64,000 nucleotides of DNA, from contig JAEZQK010000017.1 in the NCBI GenBank assembly GCA_023413135.1, positions 9,242-73,241 of the forward strand, given 5' to 3'. Shown here piece by piece: positions 9,160-16,185 of the stretch. The notes under the pieces are model-generated. The model was not told the origin of the DNA and searched no databases. It saw nothing but the letters and a program-made list of their open reading frames with translations. The DNA is from Bacillota bacterium. Lineage in GTDB: Bacteria; Bacillota; Clostridia; Christensenellales; Aristaeellaceae. Both the position numbers and the translations under genes were made by a program. How positions within the stretch are numbered: position 1 is the first letter of the stretch; every line of letters starts with the position of its first letter.

Positions 9160-10077
9160 TCACTTTTTGGCCCGGGCCAAGACTAGCCGCAGCGCCGAGA
9201 ATATGAACACAAGGAAGAACAGGATCCAGGACATGGCGCTGGCATAGCCGATATTGTTGTTCATGAATGCAGTGCGGTAAATATAATAGACCAGAACGGA
9301 AGAGGAATTACCAGGCCCGCCCTGGGTCATCACCTGCACAGGGGTGAACACCTGAAAGGAACTGATAAAGGAAATCATCGTCAGGAAAAACATGGTATTA
9401 GACAGGGAAGGGATTGTAATAAACCGAAACTGTTGTATCCCGTTTGCCCCGTCGATTTCCGCCGCCTCATACAGGCTGTGCGGAATCCCCTGCAGACCTG
9501 CCAGGATAATGATGATGTTATATCCGATCCGCTGCCATACGCCGACGATGATAATGGAAAGAAGCGATGTAAATGAAGAATTCAGCCACTTGGGCGGATT
9601 GTTAACTCCCAGCGATGTCAAAAATTGATTGATCGGTCCATAGGAGGGAAGAAACAGGATCATCCAGACCACAGAAACGGCCACCATGGAAGAGATATTG
9701 GGTAGGTAGAACGCCAGCCTCAAAAGACCCTTGCCGAACACGTGATTGTTAAGGATCACGCCCAAAACCAACGCAAGGAATATGGCAACGGGAACAAGGA
9801 CGATGCCATAGAGCACCGTGTTGATAAACGACTTCATGAACACCGGGTCGGAGGCAAGCTTGGCATAGTTGTCAAAACCAACAAATTTCAGGTTCTTGAT
9901 GTCGGAAGCAAAATTCCATTTGGAGAAACTGAGCCCTGCCGCAATCAAGAGGGGTATCAGCTTAAACAACAGATACCCGACAAAGTTCAAGCCGATAAAA
10001 GCCCATCCCGCCAGGTTTTCCCTGGTGGACAGCCGCATTCCTTTATGGACGGCGGGTTGCTTCTCATACACTGTCAA
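9160..10077 (-). CDS. ABC sugar importer permease, MalF/LacF type
   Basis: This 305-residue CUT1 permease has a membrane segment near residues 25-45 and five more downstream; its EAA loop reads EAAEIDGANGIQQF followed by ITIPSL. It pairs with the permease gene that follows. The predicted start is TTG, because GGAGAGG lies 7 bases upstream and no ATG is suitably placed; a GTG two codons later is an alternative. A strong stem-loop separates it from the upstream binding-protein gene, a common way to make more binding protein than permease. Confidence 0.92.
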   Translation of the reverse strand: MTVYEKQPAVHKGMRLSTRENLAGWAFIGLNFVGYLLFKLIPLLIAAGLSFSKWNFASDIKNLKFVGFDNYAKLASDPVFMKSFINTVLYGIVLVPVAIFLALVLGVILNNHVFGKGLLRLAFYLPNISSMVAVSVVWMILFLPSYGPINQFLTSLGVNNPPKWLNSSFTSLLSIIIVGVWQRIGYNIIIILAGLQGIPHSLYEAAEIDGANGIQQFRFITIPSLSNTMFFLTMISFISSFQVFTPVQVMTQGGPGNSSSVLVYYIYRTAFMNNNIGYASAMSWILFFLVFIFSALRLVLARAKK

Positions 10078-10124
10078 GCCGGATCCTCTCCTTACTCATG
10101 CCGAATGGAAAACAGGCCCGATAA

Positions 10125-10162
10125 ATCCAAACCGAAAGAGCATCCGCTCTTTCGGTTTGGAT
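10125..10162 (-). terminator. Intercistronic stem-loop (attenuator or mRNA stabiliser)
   Basis: A perfect 17-base inverted repeat with a 4-base loop (10125-10141 with 10146-10162) lies between the binding-protein gene and the permease genes of one operon. The minus-strand side is followed only by a short mixed T stretch, so partial termination or 3'-end protection of the binding-protein message is more likely than full termination. Confidence 0.7.
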
Positions 10163-10188
10163 CTTAAGGCTTCCAATTACACAGCGAT

Positions 10189-11544
10189 TCAGTTCCCCGA
10201 ATCCGCCTGGATGGCGGCATCGCCTTCCGCCTGAATATTGGCCAAGGCGTCCGCGGGGCTCATTTCGCCGCTGAACACCAGCGTCATGTAGTTGCGGATA
10301 GCATCATTGATGGCAACCTGGCCGGCTCTGACCGTATTGTCCTTGCTCACCAGGTCACGGTCCTTGGCCATGACCGCCATGGCCATATCATAATCCAGGC
10401 CGGGCTTTTCCGTGAAGATCAGATGGTTGAAGTTCTGCTTTTCCTCATCGGTCTTCAGCTGATAGCCGGGATGCATGGCCTTGGGGCCGGCAAACAGCTC
10501 CGCGTTGGTGATGGTGATGTATTTGAGTGCTTCCCAGGCCGCTTCGGGGTTGGATGCATTGGCCGGAATGCTGGCGGTGGAGGTATAGCAGATGGTGACA
10601 GGCTTTCCGCCATCCACCGTAGGCATATCGGTCATGCCGATGTCAGTCCCTTCAGGCACTTCACCGTAGCTGGCCTTCAGGTACAGGCAGCCGTATACAG
10701 GGGCGACCCACATGGCGTATTTGCCGTTGTACAGCCCGGCCATCCCTGTAGGATCTTTGTGGTATTGAAGTGCAGTGTATTCAGACAAGGGCACGATGCA
10801 CTGGTCTTCCATGGCCAGCTTGTAGAAGAAATCCAAACTTTCTTTCATCTCGGGGGTATCAAAGGTGGTCTTGGTGAAATCATTCGTGTAGTAGGCGAAA
10901 GCGCCCAGCTTTTGCCTGGCAATGATATCCCAATAGTTGTCTCCGTCACCGGCGCTGATATCCATCATGGCACCATACACCTTGTCCGCGCCTTCCCCAT
11001 GGGTCATCTTGATGGCTGTCTGCCGGAAATCTTCCCATGTCCAGCCCTCTTGAGGATAGGGGACACCGGCTTCGTCAAACATTTTTTTGTTGAAGAAGAC
11101 CATGTTGATGTTGTTGCAATAGGGGATAGCGTAATAATCGCCATTGATGTTCATGGTCTGTTCAATGGATTCCCCCATCTTATCTGCGTAGGTCCAGCCT
11201 TCCTTGTCAAAGAACTGCTTGAGGCCCATGTACACCTGGTCATCGGCGCGCACACGCAGGTCCATAGCGCTGGCCTGGGTCATCACGTCAATGGGGGCGC
11301 CAGAGGACAAAGCGGTGTTGATGGTCAGCGTGGCAGCATCGGCCAGCTTTTCATATACCATTTCATATTTTCCGGCAAAGTCCTTGTTGAACGCTTCCAG
11401 CAAGGGCTTCATGTTGTCGGCATTGGTCCATGCATAAAAATGTAGTGTGTTTGCGGAGCCGGCCTGTGCAAACCCATTTGATGCAAAGCTGAACAACATT
11501 GCCAAAACCAATGCGACCATGAGTACTTTTTTGCTGTTTTTCAT
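10189..11544 (-). CDS. Extracellular sugar-binding protein of the ABC importer
   Basis: This 451-residue family-1 solute-binding protein starts at the ATG at 11544 (AAAGGAG about 8 bases upstream) and opens with a Sec signal peptide, MKNSKK followed by a hydrophobic stretch ending at FAQA. The mature protein has the usual features: HFYAWTNAD, an AIPYCNNINMVFFNKKMF segment and WTWEDF. There is no lipobox cysteine, so it is either released, wall-held or anchored by partners, unusual for a Gram-positive importer. It is the first gene of the operon, 52 or more bases from a stem-loop and downstream of a near-consensus promoter. Confidence 0.92.
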   Translation of the reverse strand: MKNSKKVLMVALVLAMLFSFASNGFAQAGSANTLHFYAWTNADNMKPLLEAFNKDFAGKYEMVYEKLADAATLTINTALSSGAPIDVMTQASAMDLRVRADDQVYMGLKQFFDKEGWTYADKMGESIEQTMNINGDYYAIPYCNNINMVFFNKKMFDEAGVPYPQEGWTWEDFRQTAIKMTHGEGADKVYGAMMDISAGDGDNYWDIIARQKLGAFAYYTNDFTKTTFDTPEMKESLDFFYKLAMEDQCIVPLSEYTALQYHKDPTGMAGLYNGKYAMWVAPVYGCLYLKASYGEVPEGTDIGMTDMPTVDGGKPVTICYTSTASIPANASNPEAAWEALKYITITNAELFAGPKAMHPGYQLKTDEEKQNFNHLIFTEKPGLDYDMAMAVMAKDRDLVSKDNTVRAGQVAINDAIRNYMTLVFSGEMSPADALANIQAEGDAAIQADSGN

Positions 11545-11687
11545 TTTTCTCTCTCCTTTTTTAATTTGAGTAGTCCCCTCCCTGTGCTTGTTCAATCTCT
11601 TTTTTCGATTTACCCCCCTTTTTGTACCCAACTGGCCGAGGGCTAATTTCACTTTGAGAAATGCAGTTTCGTTCTTTCGATAAATAC

Positions 11688-11716
11688 ATTATACATGAAC
11701 CAAATAAAAAAATCAA
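11688..11716 (-). promoter_or_regulatory. Sigma-A promoter for the sugar importer operon
   Basis: On the minus strand TTGATT (11711-11716) and a perfect TATAAT (11688-11693) are 17 bases apart, giving a leader of about 140 bases before the binding-protein ATG. Confidence 0.75.
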
Positions 11717-11752
11717 TATCTCAAAAATCTATTTTATAAAATGAAAAAGCAA

Positions 11753-11790
11753 GGCAGACAAGTTCTTTGAAAGCTGGCAACTTGTCTGCC
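11753..11790 (-). terminator. Terminator-like hairpin on the minus strand
   Basis: A perfect 12-base inverted repeat (11753-11764 with 11779-11790) is followed on the minus strand by a T-rich run. No minus-strand gene is visible upstream of it, so it may insulate the importer promoter from read-through or remain from a lost gene. Confidence 0.55.
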
Positions 11791-12009
11791 CCGCCGCAAT
11801 ATCCTCTTCTGTTTGCCTGGCCGCCTGCAATAAACGCGGGCGGTCCCTCTTTTTTTACATACACTTTATATATGTATGGGATAAAAACAGGTTCGGCAAC
11901 ACGTTTTTTGAAGGGAAAATGCTTTCTTTCTCCTGCGCTTTTTCCAAAAAATTCGTCGCCATTTTACTTCTATTTTGCGTCTTTTTTGCTTCATTTCTTT
12001 ATTATGGTG

Positions 12010-12037
12010 TTTACAGAGGCGCAATATGTGTTATACT
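12010..12037 (+). promoter_or_regulatory. Sigma-A promoter for the Pro/Gln-rich membrane protein
   Basis: TTTACA (12010-12015) and TATACT (12032-12037) are 16 bases apart, about 100 bases before the next start codon. The leader includes a hairpin with arms CATCTGCC/GGCAGATG. Confidence 0.65.
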
Positions 12038-12139
12038 AAAGCGAATGGACAAAAATACGAAAGATATAATTAGAAGCTTTTTTATCTCCTCACATCTGCC
12101 GCCGGCAGATGTTTCCACAGAAAGGCAGAGGAATGAAGG

Positions 12140-13543
12140 ATGACCAACCGCAGCAGATATTCTACCGCCCCAACGTACGGCATGCAAAAGCGGCCCGCGC
12201 CGAAAAAGCAAGCCGCACCTGCCGGGCCCGTTTACCCGCCGGCAGGCCCTGCTACCCAGGGACCGTATGCACCGCCGGTGATGCCGGGATATGCTAACCC
12301 TGGCGGAATGATGCCGCAGGCAACGGCCCACATGCCACAGCAGCCCGCCTATGCCTCCCAGCCGGCCGGCTTTGCACCGCAGCCCGGATATGCGCAAAGG
12401 CAGCCCGGGGTAAATCCGCAAGTGATGCAGAAGGCCATTCCCATGCAGCAGCCCATGCCGTACTATCCCCAGCAGCAGCCCTATCCTCCGCAGCCCGTGC
12501 CTCAGGAATATGCCGTCCGCCCCAAGTCCCGCCGGGGAGATAGCTTACTGCAAATTCTTCTGCTGGCAGTGCTGCCCATCCTGTTTGTGCTGACACTGCT
12601 TATAGCCGCCCCGTTTTTGAAGATCGCTTTTATTAGCCTTGGGGTGCTGGCCCTGATCGCCATGTGGATGCAGGGTGCCTTTGTTCCCAGCGCCAGGGCG
12701 ACACTGACGCTGGTATACGGCGCACTGATTCTTGTTTGCGTAGTGTCGCTGATCACCGGCAACACGCCCAGGGATACGACTACCTCCGCCCGCGGAAATG
12801 GTTCAAACGCCGCCAATCAGCAGCAGTCCAATACCGCACCTACCAACTCCCCTGAGGGCATGGTGCAGATGGGCAGCAATAGCAACGTACCGACTCCCGG
12901 GCCCGCGCCCACCTCTGCGCCGGAATCCGGCACAGACAGCGCGGCATGGCAAAGCGCGTCGCAGTTTTTTAACTACTGGATAGCAAACCAAGTCCCGAAT
13001 ATGCTGACCCTGGTGTCGCCCTCCTGGAAAGCAGCAAAGGGAAATCCGGAAGCAGAGCTGTTCCTGGCCATGGCCAACAGGATTCCCCTGGATTATGAAT
13101 ATGAAAAAATTTCCGGATCCGATGCCGATTCTTCCAGAACGGTCACCATGACGGCCAACATCGACAAGCGCAACGGCCGTGATCCGATAAAAATCCGTTT
13201 CCAGGTTATCGTGCTCAAGGTCAACGGCCAGTGGTATGTAGATCCCGAATCCATCCGGAGCAATGCACCGGTGGAGGATACGCCTGCGCCAGGGGAAACG
13301 GGCAGCGAACAAAACAATATATCCGCCACCGCTACCCCCAAGCCTGAGGCCACACCAGGGTCCAAAACCAAGCTGTATTATAATTCAAAAGGCGGAAGAT
13401 TCTATCACGCGAATAGCGAATGTCCCACAGTTGCAAAGGAATATCTGCCTTTGGACGACTTTTACTATAAGGATTTGAACAATACCAAGTACAAAAATTT
13501 GCTGCCTTGTCCCGACTGTAAGGCGCCGTCAAGGCCGGAGTAA
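12140..13543 (+). CDS. Pro/Gln-rich membrane protein with C-terminal two-cysteine motif
   Basis: This 467-residue protein has three parts. Residues 1 to about 130 are low-complexity, rich in Pro, Gln, Ala, Gly and Tyr, and lie before the membrane, so probably in the cytoplasm. Three hydrophobic stretches follow at about 137-205. The rest is exposed: a Ser/Asn/Thr-rich linker, a ~100-residue folded domain (about 270-375), a second linker, and a C-terminal module with YYNSKGGRFYH, a Cys and then LPCPDC. The Cys/His pattern suggests metal or redox chemistry. Similar tails occur in other Clostridia proteins of unknown role. A clear terminator follows, so it is monocistronic. Confidence 0.75.
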   Translation: MTNRSRYSTAPTYGMQKRPAPKKQAAPAGPVYPPAGPATQGPYAPPVMPGYANPGGMMPQATAHMPQQPAYASQPAGFAPQPGYAQRQPGVNPQVMQKAIPMQQPMPYYPQQQPYPPQPVPQEYAVRPKSRRGDSLLQILLLAVLPILFVLTLLIAAPFLKIAFISLGVLALIAMWMQGAFVPSARATLTLVYGALILVCVVSLITGNTPRDTTTSARGNGSNAANQQQSNTAPTNSPEGMVQMGSNSNVPTPGPAPTSAPESGTDSAAWQSASQFFNYWIANQVPNMLTLVSPSWKAAKGNPEAELFLAMANRIPLDYEYEKISGSDADSSRTVTMTANIDKRNGRDPIKIRFQVIVLKVNGQWYVDPESIRSNAPVEDTPAPGETGSEQNNISATATPKPEATPGSKTKLYYNSKGGRFYHANSECPTVAKEYLPLDDFYYKDLNNTKYKNLLPCPDCKAPSRPE

Positions 13544-13556
13544 CCAAAATGCCAGA

Positions 13557-13591
13557 TAAAAATCCGCGGTCCAATCGGATCGCGGATTTTT
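13557..13591 (+). terminator. Rho-independent terminator
   Basis: An inverted repeat with arms AAATCCGCG and CGCGGATTT is closed by additional pairing of GTCC with GGAT and runs into TTTTT, 14 bases after the stop codon of the Pro/Gln-rich protein gene. Confidence 0.85.
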
Positions 13592-13612
13592 CATCGGACT
13601 TTTTTATTTCCA

Positions 13613-13641
13613 AAAACCATTTGCTCTGTGGAACCGTCCTA
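13613..13641 (+). promoter_or_regulatory. Candidate ECF-type promoter for the sigma factor operon
   Basis: AAAACC (13613-13618) and CGTCCTA (13635-13641) are 16 bases apart, matching the spacing and the AAC / CGTC cores of Firmicute ECF promoters. It sits 40 bases before the sigma factor start, where autoregulation would be expected. Confidence 0.45.
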
Positions 13642-13681
13642 ATAAGCGTGAAAAGCTTTTTACACAGCGAAGGAGAGCTAC

Positions 13682-14170
13682 ATGACAGCCGAGTATTTTT
13701 CCACACGCATGATGGAGCTTCAAAAAACCCTCTACCATGTGGCCTACGGAATGCTGTACAACAGCCACGATTGTGCCGATGCCGTGCAGGAATGCATACT
13801 GAAGGCCTGGCGCATGCGTGACAGTTTGAAAAGCGAGGATTCCCTGAAGCCCTGGGTGATACGCATCCTCATCAACGAATGCAACAACGTGCTGCGTGCC
13901 CGCAAGCGCTGCGTGCCCATGGAGGAATTGCCCGAAAGCAAAGCCCCGCCGGATGCGGACCCGTGGCTCCACGATGCCATCGGCGCGCTGCCGGAAAAGC
14001 TTCGCCTGCCCGTAGTGCTCTATTACATGGAAGGCTTCACGGTGGAGGAGACGGCTTCCATCCTGCACATACCAATAGGAACGGTAAAAACAAGGCTTTC
14101 AAGCGCAAGAAAAGAGCTTCGTATCGCTTTACAAGACGTGGAAGGGTGGACGGCTTATGAAAGAGTTTGA
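13682..14170 (+). CDS. ECF subfamily RNA polymerase sigma factor
   Basis: This 162-residue protein has sigma region 2 at about residues 12-75 (the DCADAVQECILKAW core that contacts the polymerase clamp) and region 4 at about 100-155 (LPEKLRLPVVLYYMEGF, then a helix-turn-helix ending IPIGTVKTRLSSARKEL). Region 3 is absent, as in all ECF factors. AAGGAG lies 6 bases before the ATG. The stop overlaps the next gene by 14 bases, the usual arrangement with a membrane-bound regulator. The cognate stress signal cannot be read from the sequence. Confidence 0.93.
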   Translation: MTAEYFSTRMMELQKTLYHVAYGMLYNSHDCADAVQECILKAWRMRDSLKSEDSLKPWVIRILINECNNVLRARKRCVPMEELPESKAPPDADPWLHDAIGALPEKLRLPVVLYYMEGFTVEETASILHIPIGTVKTRLSSARKELRIALQDVEGWTAYERV

Positions 14171-15053
14171 TTTTGACAACGCCTTCGGGCGGCCGCCCGC
14201 CGAATTTCAGGAGGGCATGGTTCATGCCCTTAAGCAAGTGAAGGAGGCTAAACCCGTGAAGAAGTTTTCCATAAGAACGCTGGTGCTGGCCGCGGTCCTG
14301 GTGCTGGCATTGTGCGGCATCGCCTTGGCGGTATCCTATACCCAGGGGATCGAATGGTTCATCACCCAGCGCGATTTTCTCGGTCTGCCCAAGCTGCCGG
14401 AGAACTTTCAGGAACAGGTGCAAAGCGGCATTCCACAGGAGGACGTTGGGGATCTCGCGGATGTCCTGATCCAGGACGCGATATGGCTGGACGGCAGCTA
14501 CAAATATACACCCAATTCCTTTCAGATGACCTTCAAAGCCGTATTGAAAGATGCGGAAAAGTATGAAATGCATGAATCCATCCGGCTCAACAACGATGGC
14601 GATACCAGCGAGCGCAACGATGAAGACTGGCTATGGACGGATGCAGGACACGGCCCCATCCCCGAAATGATGACGGATCCCAAGAAGCAGTTGGTATTTT
14701 TCGAACCTGGTATTTTCACCGTAGGAACGCCGGATGGATTTTCCATGCCCCTGCCCGGCGGTGATTCCTTGCGTGCCGAGGACGGCTCCCTGCTGTACAG
14801 GCTGTACACCGGCTTGGACGGTCTGGACCCCGTGTATCTCCAGGAGACCTATGGCAACATGAAAGAGGAACATGCAAAGCTTATCCTTGAAACGGGGCTT
14901 GAAAACGCAAAGGCTTACCAGGAGGCAAAAGCAAAGTACACCGATGAAAACGGCCTGACTACCCTTGTGTTCCATTATACCGTATGGGAATATCCCGACC
15001 AGGAGACCCGCAGCCATGAAGGCACTTTGACCTTCAAGGTAAAGCTGCCGTAA
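14157..15053 (+). CDS. Single-pass membrane protein, probable anti-sigma partner
   Basis: This 298-residue protein has a ~37-residue cytoplasmic N-terminus, one membrane segment at about 38-58, and an exposed domain of about 240 residues without recognisable motifs. It overlaps the ECF sigma gene by 14 bases and AAGAAAAGAGCT-type spacing gives only a weak ribosome site, so translation is probably coupled. Position and topology fit an anti-sigma factor that holds the sigma at the membrane, but the cytoplasmic part is short and lacks a visible zinc-binding anti-sigma motif (HxxxCxxC). It could instead be a sensor or effector. Confidence 0.6.
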   Translation: MKEFDFDNAFGRPPAEFQEGMVHALKQVKEAKPVKKFSIRTLVLAAVLVLALCGIALAVSYTQGIEWFITQRDFLGLPKLPENFQEQVQSGIPQEDVGDLADVLIQDAIWLDGSYKYTPNSFQMTFKAVLKDAEKYEMHESIRLNNDGDTSERNDEDWLWTDAGHGPIPEMMTDPKKQLVFFEPGIFTVGTPDGFSMPLPGGDSLRAEDGSLLYRLYTGLDGLDPVYLQETYGNMKEEHAKLILETGLENAKAYQEAKAKYTDENGLTTLVFHYTVWEYPDQETRSHEGTLTFKVKLP

Positions 15054-15077
15054 GGCCACCGGCTTGCGATACCCTCT

Positions 15078-15115
15078 TCAAAAGGGAAAACCATCCCCTA
15101 CGTTTTCCCTTTTGA
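15078..15115 (+). terminator. Rho-independent terminator after the sigma factor operon
   Basis: A perfect 14-base inverted repeat (15078-15091 with 15102-15115), whose right arm carries the T-rich run, lies 25 bases after the stop. Confidence 0.75.
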
Positions 15116-15204
15116 TAACTGAAAAATGGAGCGGGCATGTTTGTCCGTTCCATTTTTTATGCGCCGCTTGCCGGCTCTTCGCCATGTTTTTTCCGGGATG
15201 GGGA

Positions 15205-15233
15205 TTCACTTTTCCCGGGAAATCGGGTATCAT
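15205..15233 (+). promoter_or_regulatory. pdxY promoter with palindrome in the spacer
   Basis: TTCACT (15205-15210) and TATCAT (15228-15233) are 17 bases apart. The spacer holds the perfect 12-base palindrome TTTCCCGGGAAA (15211-15222), a good candidate operator because a bound protein would block RNA polymerase. Confidence 0.5.
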
Positions 15234-15261
15234 AGGGGCTGTATCACAAAGGAGGCTTTCC

Positions 15262-16107
15262 ATGGAACGGCAAAAGCGCGTTTTGGCCATACATGACATC
15301 TCCTGCATCGGCCGCTGTTCCCTGACGGTGGCGCTGCCCATCCTTTCCTGTGCGGGGTTGGATACAGGGGTATTGCCTACGGCCATCCTTTCTACCCATA
15401 CCGGGGGCTTTCAAGGCTACACCTACCGGGACCTGACGGCCGATATCCTGCCCATAACAGCCCATTGGAAAGGCCTTGGGCTGCGTTTTGATGCATTGTA
15501 TTCCGGTTTTCTGGGCTCCTATGACCAGATCGACCTGGTGGCCAAACTGATGGAGGAATTTCACTGCGAAAACACACTGCGCATGGTGGACCCGGTCATG
15601 GCCGACAATGGCCGCCTGTACGCCACCTACACCCGGGAAATGGCCCAGGGCATGCACAGGCTGTGCCGCAAGGCGGATATCATCACGCCCAATATGACGG
15701 AAGCCTGCATCCTGCTGGATATCCCTTACAAGCCCGAAGGCTTTACCCGCCTGGAGACGGAGGATATGCTCCGCCGCCTATGCGGTTTAGGGCCCCGTAT
15801 GGTTGTGCTTACCGGCGTCACCCTTCAGCTTGATCAGCTTGGCACGGCATCATATGACGCCCGCACAGGTGAAATCTCCTACGCTTTTGAAGGACGGTAT
15901 CATGGCGTCTTCCACGGCACGGGAGATATTCTGGCCAGTGCCCTTCTTTGCGGCCTGATGAACGGAAAAAGCCTTAAGGAATCCTCCTCCCTTGCGGTGA
16001 AGTTCACCCACCGTTGCATCCAATGCACCATGGAATCAAACCAGGAACTGCGCTATGGCGTGCGGTTTGAGGCGGCGCTGCCTTATTTGATGGAGCTGTT
16101 GAAATAG
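15262..16107 (+). CDS. pdxY: Pyridoxal/pyridoxamine kinase
   Basis: This 281-residue ribokinase-fold enzyme phosphorylates the 5'-hydroxyl of B6 vitamers in the salvage route to pyridoxal phosphate. Family features are visible: VLAIHDISCIGRCSLTVALP at the start, LPTAILSTHTGGF, VDPVMADNG, ITPNMTEA, and the anion-hole/catalytic segment GTGDILASAL near residue 225 with the catalytic Asp. The start at 15262 is fixed by AAAGGAGG 7-8 bases upstream; a longer frame exists but runs through the promoter. The gene stands alone with its own promoter and terminator. PdxY and PdxK types cannot be fully separated here. Confidence 0.88.
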   Translation: MERQKRVLAIHDISCIGRCSLTVALPILSCAGLDTGVLPTAILSTHTGGFQGYTYRDLTADILPITAHWKGLGLRFDALYSGFLGSYDQIDLVAKLMEEFHCENTLRMVDPVMADNGRLYATYTREMAQGMHRLCRKADIITPNMTEACILLDIPYKPEGFTRLETEDMLRRLCGLGPRMVVLTGVTLQLDQLGTASYDARTGEISYAFEGRYHGVFHGTGDILASALLCGLMNGKSLKESSSLAVKFTHRCIQCTMESNQELRYGVRFEAALPYLMELLK

Positions 16108-16127
16108 AACTTTTTGTTAATTCATCA

Positions 16128-16163
16128 AAATGCCGTGGGAGCATTTCGCTTCCCACGGCATTT
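16128..16163. terminator. Bidirectional terminator between convergent genes
   Basis: A 13-base perfect inverted repeat with a 10-base loop (16128-16140 with 16151-16163) has A-rich and T-rich edges and serves the kinase gene and the convergent coiled-coil gene. Confidence 0.8.
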
Positions 16164-16185
16164 GCCTTGATTTCTCCTTTGCAGG

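Larger units (their letters stand above)
11545..12139. other. Divergent intergenic region of about 600 bases
   Basis: No convincing gene is present. From left to right it holds the importer leader and promoter (11688-11716), the minus-strand hairpin (11753-11790), an AT-rich stretch, a plus-strand promoter (12010-12037) and a short GC-rich hairpin near 12092-12110 in the leader of the next gene. Short frames in the AT-rich part lack ribosome binding sites. Confidence 0.6.

Noticed and set aside
10423..11445. 340-codon frame opposite the sugar-binding protein gene
   Set aside because: It lies wholly antisense to a clear binding-protein gene, has no ribosome site and a His/Gly-rich composition typical of antisense shadow frames.
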